From the NCBI GenBank assembly GCA_964350435.1, contig CAYGJS010000001.1, forward strand, positions 1-64,000: a DNA stretch of 64,000 nucleotides. The letters are read 5' to 3'. Positions 7,953 to 16,069 of the stretch are shown here, piece after piece. A model generated the notes under the pieces. That model did not search any database, was not told where the DNA came from, and saw nothing but the letters and a program-made list of their open reading frames with translations. Origin of the DNA: TMED27 sp964350435 (GTDB lineage: Bacteria; Pseudomonadota; Alphaproteobacteria; Micavibrionales; Micavibrionaceae). Numbering within the stretch: position 1 is the stretch's first letter; each line of letters begins with the position of its first letter. The translations under genes and the position numbers were made by a program.

Positions 7953-8339
7953 CTAGGCGATTTGCGAATTCGCAAATTGTGATGCCACATGATCATCAAC
8001 CACGCTTTGAAGCTTGCCGCGCACATCACGCGGAACAGGGGCAAACTGAAACGCAACCTTGTTATTCGTCTTGCGTACGACTTTCGCCTTATGCGGCACT
8101 TCGATAATCCTGTTGCTGAGTTTAAATTTCAAAACCATCTCAACGGCGTCTTTAACGCCAAAACTGCGGCCATCGGCATTTATTGAAAACCCGCCCAAAG
8201 ACCAATCCCCAACCGGATAGGTTTTGTCGTCGATTTTAATCACGACATGATCGCAATCGCGGCGGGTATATTTGCGGCGCAGAGCCCCTTGCTCATTGCT
8301 GTTATCGGCTTTTAAACTTCTAAATAATGTGTCAAACAT
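7953..8339 (-). CDS. PilZ-domain protein
   Basis: 128 residues and a single PilZ domain, the receptor for the second messenger cyclic di-GMP. The two binding motifs are visible: an RRKYTRRD run at 21-28 supplying the RxxxR arginines, and DWSLGGF at 45-51 as the (D/N)xSxxG element. There is no other domain or membrane segment, so any effect would be by protein contact. It is transcribed against the phage genes and divergent from the capsid promoter. The start is supported by AGGGATAAGCATC upstream. A cyclic di-GMP sensor is unusual in a phage structural cluster. Confidence 0.88.
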   Translation of the reverse strand: MFDTLFRSLKADNSNEQGALRRKYTRRDCDHVVIKIDDKTYPVGDWSLGGFSINADGRSFGVKDAVEMVLKFKLSNRIIEVPHKAKVVRKTNNKVAFQFAPVPRDVRGKLQSVVDDHVASQFANSQIA

Positions 8340-8466
8340 GATGCTTATCCCTAAGTTCTTTTCTTTTTACGTAAGGCAGTTGATTATACAAATCAACCCT
8401 AAAACGTATTTCTTTTATTCTTAACCGCATTATAGCGGAAAAATCAAAAAATGTGCAAATTTACGC

Positions 8467-8495
8467 TTGACATTATAGGAATTAAGTCCTAAATT
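8467..8495 (+). promoter_or_regulatory. Capsid promoter with operator-like dyad in the spacer
   Basis: TTGACA (8467-8472) and TAAATT (8490-8495) are separated by 17 bases. The spacer holds AGGAATTAAGTCCT (8477-8490), an imperfect palindrome similar to two sites beside the HTH-OPRT gene at 4010-4059. A protein bound here would block RNA polymerase. The promoter call is by consensus only. Confidence 0.5.
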
Positions 8496-8669
8496 AAATC
8501 ATCAACGCCAGAATTATATCCAAAATCCGCAGAAAACGTTGCTCCATAAGGTTTCGCCTGGGGATTTCTCGTGTATGGCCGCTATTGAATATGCCTGTGC
8601 ATAACAGCGACAACCACCCGAGGGCCGAGCCTCAAACCTCTTAAATCATCAACCCATTTTATAAAGGAT
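8496..8669 (+). promoter_or_regulatory. Structured 5' leader of the capsid mRNA (candidate)
   Basis: The gap between PilZ and the capsid gene (8340-8675) has no ORF I can support. Its second half would be a leader of about 170 bases. One hairpin spans 8580-8609 (CGCT, TT and TATGC pairing with GCATA, AA and AGCG around a CTGT loop and a GAA bulge). A second small hairpin, GAGG/CCTC around GCCGAG, is near 8620. AGGTTT near 8550 can pair with AAACCT near 8634 to enclose both. No known riboswitch class was recognised. Confidence 0.35.
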
Positions 8670-8675
8670 ATGCCT

Positions 8676-9509
8676 ATGTCTACGACTATAGATCAGGCCT
8701 TCATCAAGCAGTTCGAACGCGAAGTGCATGAAGCCTACCAACGTCAGGGTTCCAAATTGCGGAACACTGTACGCACCATCTCCAATGTCAACGGTTCCTC
8801 CGCCCTTTTCCAAAAAGTCGGCGTCGGAACTGCCTCCACAAAATCCACCCACGGCCTTGTCCCGGTCATGAACCTCGATCACTCCAACATCGAAGTTGTC
8901 TTGCAGGATTATTATGCCGGCGACTGGATCGACCGTCTGGACGAACTGAAAATCAACATTGATGAACGCCAGGTCATCGCCAATGCTGGTGCCAACGCAC
9001 TGGGTCGCAAAACTGATGAGCTGATTATCACGGCTCTGGATTCATCCTCCGCCAATTCAATCGCAGACGGCAATGTCGGCATGACCAAGGATAAAATCCT
9101 GTCCGCCTTCGAAACCTTCGGCGAAAACGATGTGCCAGATGACAGCCAGCGCTTCTGCGTGGTCGGCTGGAAACAATGGAGCGAACTCCTGACCATCGAT
9201 GAATTTGTAAACGCAGATTACATCGGCGCGGATAACTTGCCCTTCGCAAGCATCACGCAGGCCAAAATGTTCCTCGGTACAATCTTCATCCCGCATTCGG
9301 GTCTTCCGATTGACGGCAACGATATCCGCTCTTGCTTCTGGTATCACAAAACCGCCATCGGCCACGCCGCCGCCAGCGACGTTGCCACCGATGTTTCCTG
9401 GCACGGTGACCGCGCCGCGCACTTCGTCAATAACATGATGAGCCAAGGTGCAGGCCTGATCGACGAGGCCGGAATCATCACCATCCAATGTGATGAAACG
9501 CCGGATTAA
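8676..9509 (+). CDS. Major capsid protein (podovirus type)
   Basis: 277 residues, similar to the Phage_capsid_2-type major head proteins. It has FIKQFEREVHEAYQRQGSKL near the start, an extended NVNGSSALFQKVGVG arm, the DYYAGDWIDRLDEL block and a C-terminal WYHKTAIGHA region. HK97-fold capsids of T7-like phages show this pattern. I place the start at ATG 8676 because AAGGA (8664-8668) is seven bases before it. The in-frame ATG at 8670 would leave only one base. Confidence 0.88.
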   Translation: MSTTIDQAFIKQFEREVHEAYQRQGSKLRNTVRTISNVNGSSALFQKVGVGTASTKSTHGLVPVMNLDHSNIEVVLQDYYAGDWIDRLDELKINIDERQVIANAGANALGRKTDELIITALDSSSANSIADGNVGMTKDKILSAFETFGENDVPDDSQRFCVVGWKQWSELLTIDEFVNADYIGADNLPFASITQAKMFLGTIFIPHSGLPIDGNDIRSCFWYHKTAIGHAAASDVATDVSWHGDRAAHFVNNMMSQGAGLIDEAGIITIQCDETPD

Positions 9510-9546
9510 CCCCAAGCACACTTAACCCCTCATAAGGAGAAACATC

Positions 9547-9786
9547 ATGGCTTTTACAGCTTCTGATCTCAGCGTGCTTGCGTACGCGAATAATTTCACA
9601 CTCTGGCATTACGTGACGGCAGATGATGCCATCACGACCACAGGCTACCTCAACAAGGCCGCCGATATGCTGCGTGTGAATGACTTGATTATTGCGAATG
9701 TCGATACTGACGGAACCCCCGCCACCACGTTTTACGTCGTGACGGCCAATAGCGGCAGTGCTGTTACGATCGCGGCCTATTCTTAA
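9547..9786 (+). CDS. Small capsid-associated protein
   Basis: 79 residues, beta-rich. LWHYVTADDAITTTGYLNKA and ADMLRVNDLIIANV resemble small proteins encoded right after podovirus capsid genes that are thought to decorate the head. AAGGAGAAACATC precedes the ATG. It is the last gene before a strong terminator. Confidence 0.65.
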   Translation: MAFTASDLSVLAYANNFTLWHYVTADDAITTTGYLNKAADMLRVNDLIIANVDTDGTPATTFYVVTANSGSAVTIAAYS

Positions 9787-9903
9787 ATAGGTTTCTCGCG
9801 AACTTCTCTCCCCAAGACGTAACACCGTAAAGGCTCTGAGCGAATTATATTCTGCTCGCCGCCCGCTGATGTGTTCCGCCCGAAAGAAGTATCGACCCAC
9901 GGC

Positions 9904-9948
9904 GCGGCTCTGCCCTTTGTCCTCTTCCGGCAGAGCCGCGTTTCTTTT
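9904..9948 (+). terminator. Strong rho-independent terminator after capsid genes
   Basis: A perfect 11-bp stem, GCGGCTCTGCC (9904-9914) with GGCAGAGCCGC (9929-9939), has a 14-base loop and is followed by GTTTCTTTT. It closes the two-gene capsid unit. The rest of 9787-9961 holds no supported gene. Confidence 0.88.
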
Positions 9949-9961
9949 ACGAAAGCCCTAT

Positions 9962-10630
9962 TCATGCAATTAAAAATCCAAAGCCCCATCGCCAGCAATG
10001 CGGCGAAAATGAATGAGGCAGATACGGTATGAAAACAGAAGGCTTGATGTCATTGATTGGATTCCATATAAACTCTGTGAATTCATAACCGTCCTCTTTC
10101 AAAATTTTAGAAATTTCTCTCTTTTCATCTTCTGATTGATTTATAGTTTTTTCGATCCAATCTAATGCATCGACAAATATCGGGGGCATCGGTTGTCCAA
10201 CCAAAAAAGCATCGATGTAGCCTTGTCTAATCTCTGGTGTATGTGGAGAAAGAAAGATAACAGTTTGCTTCGCCAGAAATTCGGCGCGTTTTGGATCGCG
10301 AATTTCTTGTGGTCCGAATTGATAAAGTAGAACCAATCTAACATGCCATGTTGCTGAGTTTTCTATAGATTTTTCGTAAAAGCCTTGTGCTTTGGTGAGG
10401 TCTTGTTCAGTGCATAATCCGAGATCATAGGCCATAGCTTGCATAGCAAACGATTTTGTGTCCTTTTTGGAGAAAAATTTTTTCAAATATTGCCCACAAT
10501 TTTTAAACCCCTGATCTTGTAAGGTAGGCAGAACCTCTTCTTCAGGAATAACAGGAAAATAATCAACGGTCGTATCTGCGAATGCGGAAACGTTGAGAAA
10601 TAAAACAAACAAAACACAGACAAAGCGCAT
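9962..10630 (-). CDS. Secreted TPR/Sel1-like protein, possibly frameshifted
   Basis: 222 residues with a signal peptide (about residues 1-18, FVCVLFVLFLNVSAFA). Helical repeat-like segments follow (SFAMQAMAYDLGLC, QGFYEKSIENSATWHVRLVL, RAEFLAKQTVIFLSPHTPE), suggestive of Sel1 or TPR repeats. The last 20 residues are odd (HSFSPHCWRWGFGF). The neighbouring frame over the same bases reads a clean membrane helix, SASFIFAALLAMGLWIFN, so a one-base shift near 10032 may have removed a C-terminal anchor. It is AT-richer than its neighbours and lies against the phage genes, so it looks like an insertion into the cluster. Function unknown. Confidence 0.65.
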   Translation of the reverse strand: MRFVCVLFVLFLNVSAFADTTVDYFPVIPEEEVLPTLQDQGFKNCGQYLKKFFSKKDTKSFAMQAMAYDLGLCTEQDLTKAQGFYEKSIENSATWHVRLVLLYQFGPQEIRDPKRAEFLAKQTVIFLSPHTPEIRQGYIDAFLVGQPMPPIFVDALDWIEKTINQSEDEKREISKILKEDGYEFTEFIWNPINDIKPSVFIPYLPHSFSPHCWRWGFGFLIA

Positions 10631-10692
10631 GAAATAAAATTGCGCATAAAACCCTTAAAATTAATTCAAAAACCAATATCAGGAGAACCCCC

Positions 10693-11262
10693 ATGGCACT
10701 TAACGACGTCGCCCTGTGCAGCCGCGCGCTCATCCGCATCGGCGCAAGCCCCATAACCTCATTCGACGACGGCACCGCCGAAAGTGAAATCGCCGGCGCG
10801 CTGTTCGGCTCGACACGCGATGCGCTGCTCTCGGCCTATCCGTGGACCTTCGCCAGTGGCCAAGTCGCCCTCAGCCAGCTTGAAACTCCGCCGCTCGCCG
10901 ATTACGCCTTCGCCTTTGGTCTGCCCACAGACTTCCTGCGCGCCATATCCGCAGGTTCCTCCACCAAAGGCCGCGGCCTCAATTACCGCATCGCCCGCGG
11001 CGCGCTCCACACCAACGCCAGTGCGGCCATCCTCACCTATATTTTCCGACCCGACGAAAGCGAATTCCCGCCCTATTTCGACCAAGCATTGATCGCAAGG
11101 CTTTCGGCAGAATTCACCATCCCCGTCACTGAAAACACCTCCCGCGCCGAGCTGTCTTTCCGCATCGCCGAGAGCGAATTTGAACGCGCCCGCCAAATCG
11201 ACGCCCAGCAGGACACGCCGAATAAAATCGAAAGTTTCTCTCTGATCGATGCGCGGGAATAA
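10693..11262 (+). CDS. Tail tube / head-tail adaptor protein (T7 gp11-like)
   Basis: 189 residues. The opening ALNDVALCSRALIRIGASPI, then DALLSAYPWTFAS, is the hallmark of the gp11-like tubular tail protein A family that forms the ring between portal and nozzle. The C-terminal half holds the YFDQALIARLSAEFTIPVT helix. CAGGAGAACCCCC precedes the ATG. It is followed by a palindromic repeat and then the nozzle gene. Confidence 0.85.
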   Translation: MALNDVALCSRALIRIGASPITSFDDGTAESEIAGALFGSTRDALLSAYPWTFASGQVALSQLETPPLADYAFAFGLPTDFLRAISAGSSTKGRGLNYRIARGALHTNASAAILTYIFRPDESEFPPYFDQALIARLSAEFTIPVTENTSRAELSFRIAESEFERARQIDAQQDTPNKIESFSLIDARE

Positions 11263-11282
11263 GAATTCATATCGAAGTTTTT

Positions 11283-11352
11283 GTCATCGCGAGCGCAGCG
11301 AAGCAATCCAAAAAGATTGCCGCGTCGAAGCAGGGCTTCTTCTCGCAATGAC
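11283..11352. repeat. Dispersed palindromic element, GTCATTGCGAG family (copy 1)
   Basis: Begins GTCATCGCGAG and ends CTCGCAATGAC, with GAAGCAATCC and GATTGCCGCGTCG inside. Copies 2 and 3 are at 20352-20430 and 20941-21008. All three lie between genes of the phage cluster. Confidence 0.85.
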
Positions 11353-11373
11353 CACATATATTAAGGAAACCCA

Positions 11374-13272
11374 ATGACCAGAATAAGAGAAACCAAAACC
11401 ACCTTCACAGCAGGCGAAGTGTCCCGTGAACTTCTGGGGCGCGGCGATCTGCGCGCCTATGAAAACGGCGCCCTTGCGCTGCGCAATGTCTTCATCCAGC
11501 CCACGGGCGGCGTTACGCGGAGAGCCGGCCTCGCTTATATCGACACCGCAGCGGGGGAGGGCAGGCTGATCGCCTTCGAATTCAACACCCAGCAAACTTC
11601 GCTTCTCGTCATCACGAACGGGCAAATTGATGTTTACACAGGCGGGACGAAAGAAACCACAATCGCCGCGCCATGGACATCCGCGCAAATTGACCAGATC
11701 GCCTGGACACAAAGCGCCGACACACTCTTGCTCACCCACCCCGAAGTCCCGCCGAAAAAACTCACCCGCACCAGCGGCGGCACATGGGCACTTTCTGACT
11801 GGAACTTCTTCACAGACGAAAACATCCGCCGCCAGCCCTATTTCAAATTTGCAAGCTCCGAATCTACACTCACGCCCAGCGGTACAAGCGGCACCATCAC
11901 TCTCACCGCCAGCGAAAATGTCTTCGAAGCCGGGCACGAAGGCACGCGCCTTCGCGTTGCTGGCAAAGAAGTCGAGATCACGGATTTCGACTCCGCCACC
12001 GTCGTCACCGTCACGACCATTGAGAATTTGCCATCAACCGCCCCCACCATCGACTGGTACGAACAGGCCTTCTCCCCCGTGCGCGGATACCCCGTCACCG
12101 TCGCGTTCCATCAAGACCGCCTCGTCATCGGCGGCAGCCGCGATATGCCCAACCGCCTGTGGTTTTCAAAATCGGGCGACCTGTTCAATTTCGACCTCGG
12201 TGAAGGGCTGGACGATGAAGCCATCGAATTCGCCATCCTGTCCGATCAGGTCAACGCCATTCGCGGTATCTTCTCCGGTCGCCACCTTCAGGTTTTCACC
12301 AGCGGCGCAGAATGGCAAGTCACAGGCGACCCGCTCACCCCGACAAACGCGCAGATCCGCCGCCAAACCCGTATTGGCTCGCTGATTGATCGCCACATCC
12401 CGCCCGTGAATGTTGACGGCGCAACGCTCTTCATCGCCCGCAATAAACAGGAAGTGCAGGAATTCCTCTATACCGATCTCGAACAAGCCTATAAATCCAG
12501 CGATCTTGCGCTGCTCTCCCGCCATATCATCACCGATCCCGTGGATATGGATTACGACGCCAAACGCCGTTTGCTGTTCCTTGTCCGCGGGGACGGTCAA
12601 TTCGCCGCGCTCACGGTTTTTCGCGCCGAAAGCGTCGCCGCATGGACGCTCCACAATACAATGGGTCAGGTCAAATCCGTCGCCGTCGTGGGGGATGAGG
12701 TCTATATGCTGGTGCAACGCGGCAGCGATTATTTCGTTGAACAGCTGGATGATACCCTCAATCTCGACTCCGCCCTCACAGGCGAAATCGGCAGTCCTGC
12801 AAGCGTTTGGAGCGGCCTCGACCACCTTGAAGGGCAAAGCGCAAGCATTCTCGCCGATGGTTTCGTTCTGCCCAGCCAAACCGTCACGGGCGGCGAAATC
12901 ACCCTCGCGGAGTCCGCAAGCCAAATCGAAGTCGGCCTGCCATACACTCATATTGTAGAGCCTCTCCCGCCTTCGGAAATCGGAAGCGCGGGAGGAGGGC
13001 GCCGCGTACGCATGATCGAAGGCCTCTTCCGCCTCCAAGACACCCAAAGCCTGCGCCTCGATGTCGGGCGCGGCCTGACGGATATCGCTCTGCGGCAACT
13101 CGGCGAAGACCTCATCCTCGATGCCCCGCCGCCCCGCGTCAGCGGCGATGTCAAAGTCCGCGCGCTGGGCTGGCAGAGCGAGGCCACCAAACCCCTCTGG
13201 CGCATTGAACAAAACGACCCGCTGGCTTTCACCCTGCTTTCGGTCACCACCCAACTCAAAGTGAATGATTAA
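11374..13272 (+). CDS. Tail nozzle / tubular tail protein B (T7 gp12-like)
   Basis: 632 residues. The N-terminus (TTFTAGEVSRELLGRGDLRA, then ALALRNVFIQPTGGVTRRAG) is the conserved start of the phage nozzle/stabilisation family. Middle blocks DRLVIGGSRDMPNRLWFSKS and QVFTSGAEWQVTGDPLTPTN are also typical. Six copies would form the nozzle at the tip of a short podovirus tail. AAGGAAACCC precedes the ATG. It is flanked on both sides by palindromic intergenic repeats. The long minus-strand ORF beneath it is a shadow. Confidence 0.88.
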   Translation: MTRIRETKTTFTAGEVSRELLGRGDLRAYENGALALRNVFIQPTGGVTRRAGLAYIDTAAGEGRLIAFEFNTQQTSLLVITNGQIDVYTGGTKETTIAAPWTSAQIDQIAWTQSADTLLLTHPEVPPKKLTRTSGGTWALSDWNFFTDENIRRQPYFKFASSESTLTPSGTSGTITLTASENVFEAGHEGTRLRVAGKEVEITDFDSATVVTVTTIENLPSTAPTIDWYEQAFSPVRGYPVTVAFHQDRLVIGGSRDMPNRLWFSKSGDLFNFDLGEGLDDEAIEFAILSDQVNAIRGIFSGRHLQVFTSGAEWQVTGDPLTPTNAQIRRQTRIGSLIDRHIPPVNVDGATLFIARNKQEVQEFLYTDLEQAYKSSDLALLSRHIITDPVDMDYDAKRRLLFLVRGDGQFAALTVFRAESVAAWTLHNTMGQVKSVAVVGDEVYMLVQRGSDYFVEQLDDTLNLDSALTGEIGSPASVWSGLDHLEGQSASILADGFVLPSQTVTGGEITLAESASQIEVGLPYTHIVEPLPPSEIGSAGGGRRVRMIEGLFRLQDTQSLRLDVGRGLTDIALRQLGEDLILDAPPPRVSGDVKVRALGWQSEATKPLWRIEQNDPLAFTLLSVTTQLKVND

Positions 13273-13282
13273 TAATGACCTT

Positions 13283-13363
13283 GTCATCCTGAAGCGCTCG
13301 CGCTGAAGGATCTGGTTGTTCATTACACAAGATCCTTCAACGTCTGTGACGTTTCAGGATGAC
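13283..13363. repeat. Dispersed palindromic element, GTCATCCTGA family
   Basis: Starts GTCATCCTGAAG and ends TTTCAGGATGAC, with GAAGGATCTGG facing AAGATCCTTC inside. It lies between the nozzle and internal-virion genes. Such elements are dispersed in many bacterial chromosomes. Confidence 0.8.
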
Positions 13364-13394
13364 GTTGATTTTTTAAAATAAAGGAGAAAACACC

Positions 13395-13898
13395 ATGGGC
13401 GCAATTACCCCCATCACATCGGGGCTGAACTCAGTCCTCGGCGCGGTCAGTGCCGTCAACCAAACCGTCGGCCTCGTCAAAAATTTCACGGGCGGCGGCT
13501 CCTCAGGCACGTCCGAACAAAATCTTGCCTTGCTGGAACTCCAGGAACGCCAGCGATTGCAAGAAGCCCAACTCGCGCAAAGCAACGCGCTGTCGCGCGA
13601 TAAACTCGCCCTCGAAGCCGCGCAGGCCGATGAAGACCGCAGAGCCGCCCTTCGCCGCGCCGTCGCAAGGCAGCGCGCCAATTTCGGCGGCAGCGGCATC
13701 AGTAGCGCCGATGGAGGCTCCGCCGAAGCCGTGCTGCTCGGTCTGGTCAATGAAAGCGAAACCGAACTGCAGCAGCGCAGCGCCCTAGACCGCGTCAAAA
13801 CCGCCGCCCTCGATCTGGACGAAACCCAAACCCGCAGCCTCAACCTCCTCCAAACCACCCAGCTCCAGCAACGCCAGAAATTGAACTCATTGTTTTAG
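13395..13898 (+). CDS. Internal virion protein-like (gp14-like)
   Basis: 167 residues. A glycine-rich N-terminal segment is followed by a long Gln/Glu/Ala coiled coil from about 45 to 105. FGGSGISSADGGSAEAVLLG follows at about 96-115, and then a second Gln-rich helix. The GxGxSSADGSxEAVL pattern is usual for a small protein between nozzle and tail-fibre genes in alphaproteobacterial podoviruses, in the place of T7 internal core proteins. AAAGGAGAAAACACC precedes the ATG. Confidence 0.7.
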   Translation: MGAITPITSGLNSVLGAVSAVNQTVGLVKNFTGGGSSGTSEQNLALLELQERQRLQEAQLAQSNALSRDKLALEAAQADEDRRAALRRAVARQRANFGGSGISSADGGSAEAVLLGLVNESETELQQRSALDRVKTAALDLDETQTRSLNLLQTTQLQQRQKLNSLF

Positions 13899-13912
13899 AG
13901 ATACATATTCTC

Positions 13913-13999
13913 ACCCCCACCCAGCTCCCACTAAATTCAGCTTTGCTTCATTAAGCCTTCTTATCCCTCCCCCTCATAGGGGGAGGGCAGGGTGGGGGG
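13913..13999. repeat. Dispersed palindromic element, CCCCCACCC family (intergenic copy)
   Basis: Starts CCCCCACCCAGCTCCC and ends GGGAGGGCAGGGTGGGGGG, with CCCTCCCCCTCATAGGGGGAGGG as an inner hairpin. It fills most of the gap before the tailspike. Related sequence lies inside the terminase gene (18283-18412) and inside folD (26671-26753). Confidence 0.8.
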
Positions 14000-14021
14000 C
14001 ATCATAGAAAGAAATATTTTT

Positions 14022-16046
14022 ATGCCAGACCATATAAAAATACCAAATGTGACGCCTATCGTGCGCTACGTCGCTAGCGGCAGCCAAACCACATTCACGT
14101 TTCCCTTCCCCATTTTCGCCAGCGAAGACCTCGCCGTTTATTTGAACGGCGCAAAGCAATCCAGCGGCTTTACCATCACGGGCGCAGGAAACACAAGCGG
14201 CGGCAGCGTCATATTCGATACAGCGCCCGCGATGGACACCATCCTCACCCTTGCCCGTGAACTGGCGATAGAGCGCGTCACTGATTTCCTTGAAGGCGGT
14301 GATTTCTCCGCCGCAAGCATCAACACGGAGCTGGACACCATCATCGCTTCACTCCAGCAAGTGAATCGCGCCAATGATCTGATGCTCAAATATAGCGACC
14401 ACGAAACGCCGAGCGCATCCACTCTCCCCGCCAGAAGCGTCCGTAAGAACAAAGCTCTGGGCTTTGATAGCAACGGCGACCCCATCGCGGTTTCCCTCGA
14501 AGGATCCATGGCTACGCCGGATTTCACGCCCCAAGGCACAGGCGCATCCACGCGCACCTCATCCGATAAGCTCGCCGATATGATCTCGATCAAAGATTTC
14601 GGCGCGGCGGGCGATGGCCTGAGCGACGATACCAACGCCATCATAAATGCACTCGCCGCGCATGATGCGGTCTACGTCCCCGCGGGCGAATACCTCGTCA
14701 CCGCCACGATCACGCTGGGCGAACGCAAAACCCTCCTCGGTTCAGGGCAAAAATCCGTAATAAAGGCGCAAGACAACAGCTTCAATATCATCGAAATCCC
14801 CGCCGATTTTGCCACGCTCGGCATGCTCCGCCTTGAGGACGGCGCCTGCGGCATCAAACTCAAAAGCGCCCTCACGCGCCCCGTCGTGCAAACATCCGTC
14901 TTTGATGTCACCATCTTTGCCCCCAATATCGGCATCCAGCTCGACGGTGGCAGCAGCCTCGACTATCCCTGTTACTGGAACAATTTCGACCGTGTGTTGA
15001 TAGAAGAGCCAGCAATTCACGGCATCCATTTGACCAAATCTGGTGCAGGCGACACCCCCAACGCCAATAAATTCCACGCCTGCCGTGTCTATTCCCACGG
15101 CAGCGATATCAGCGGGGCAGGGGTGTATGTGGAATACGGCCAATACAACAACGCCTTCATCGACTGCGAAGCCAATGTCAAAGGCACGGCGCAGGGGTGT
15201 TTCATCATGGGCGCGAATTCCAACAAAACGCTGCTCGTAAACCCTTACGCCGAAAGTAACAATTCGGTGCCGAATATCAAACTCGAAGCAGGCTCCATCG
15301 AAACCTCGATCTATAATCTGCTCTCCGCTTCTGACGGCGCTGCGATCTGGGATCTGTCGGGCGGCGAGTACTCTGCCTATAATGCAGGCTTCCCGTATAA
15401 AAACTATTTCCAGCGCACCACCTGCATAGATATGAACGCCCGCCTGCAACGCTTCGACACCGAATATATCGACGCCAGCGGCACGCTCACTCTTGATACC
15501 TCGCACTCCGTTCATCTCGTGTCTTCCTTCGGCGGGGTGCTCACCGTGCAGCTTCCCAATGCGGCAAACGCGGTTGGCGCAATGATGGTCGTCAAAAAAA
15601 CCGACAGCTCCGCCAATGTCATCACGATTAGCGAAGACAGCGGTAACGGCCCCGATGGGCGTAGCTACTATCTCGGCGCGGAAAACGATTACATGATGGC
15701 TCTTTCCAACGGCGCAGAATGGTTCGTCATCGCCTCTAACCGCTCCCCCGGCAACACCCGTTACCATGACGGTACAGGCACATATGATATCGATATGGCC
15801 GTGGACACCTATCTGCTGTCGTCTTTCGGCGGCGCCCTCACCGCAAGGCTTCCCCCCGCCAACGCCCCCGAAGCCATAGGCCGCACCGTCACCATCAAAA
15901 AAACCGACAGCTCGTCAAATGTGATCAGCGTCAGCGAGCAGGGCGGCAGCGGCCCCGACGGTTATACCCAACCCCTGAACGCCCAATATAACGCGATCAC
16001 CGTCGTATCCGATGGCGGCCAGTGGTACATCGTCAGTAAATTTTAA
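14022..16046 (+). CDS. Tailspike with pectate-lyase-like beta-helix (cluster 1)
   Basis: 674 residues. Residues 1-140 form a T7-fibre-like particle-binding head (YVASGSQTTFTFPFPIFASE and then SINTELDTIIASLQQVNR). From about 185 there is a right-handed beta-helix of the pectate-lyase-3 type (ISIKDFGAAGDGLSDDTNAI, YVPAGEYLVTATITL). The C-terminus carries two repeated modules ending GSGPDG...WYIVSKF. It probably binds and may cut a host surface polysaccharide. I use ATG 14022 rather than the GTG at 13992, which lies in the repeat. The beta-helix and C-terminal modules are homologous to the prophage-2 spike at 60219-61847. Confidence 0.88.
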   Translation: MPDHIKIPNVTPIVRYVASGSQTTFTFPFPIFASEDLAVYLNGAKQSSGFTITGAGNTSGGSVIFDTAPAMDTILTLARELAIERVTDFLEGGDFSAASINTELDTIIASLQQVNRANDLMLKYSDHETPSASTLPARSVRKNKALGFDSNGDPIAVSLEGSMATPDFTPQGTGASTRTSSDKLADMISIKDFGAAGDGLSDDTNAIINALAAHDAVYVPAGEYLVTATITLGERKTLLGSGQKSVIKAQDNSFNIIEIPADFATLGMLRLEDGACGIKLKSALTRPVVQTSVFDVTIFAPNIGIQLDGGSSLDYPCYWNNFDRVLIEEPAIHGIHLTKSGAGDTPNANKFHACRVYSHGSDISGAGVYVEYGQYNNAFIDCEANVKGTAQGCFIMGANSNKTLLVNPYAESNNSVPNIKLEAGSIETSIYNLLSASDGAAIWDLSGGEYSAYNAGFPYKNYFQRTTCIDMNARLQRFDTEYIDASGTLTLDTSHSVHLVSSFGGVLTVQLPNAANAVGAMMVVKKTDSSANVITISEDSGNGPDGRSYYLGAENDYMMALSNGAEWFVIASNRSPGNTRYHDGTGTYDIDMAVDTYLLSSFGGALTARLPPANAPEAIGRTVTIKKTDSSSNVISVSEQGGSGPDGYTQPLNAQYNAITVVSDGGQWYIVSKF

Positions 16047-16069
16047 AAAAATCAAAAAGGAAATATGAT

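Noticed and set aside
12166..13323. 385-codon minus-strand ORF
   Set aside because: It lies wholly across the nozzle gene, whose family motifs are clear. No ribosome site; a shadow of GC-rich codons.
14742..15767. 341-codon minus-strand ORF
   Set aside because: Opposite the tailspike beta-helix. No recognisable motif; a shadow.
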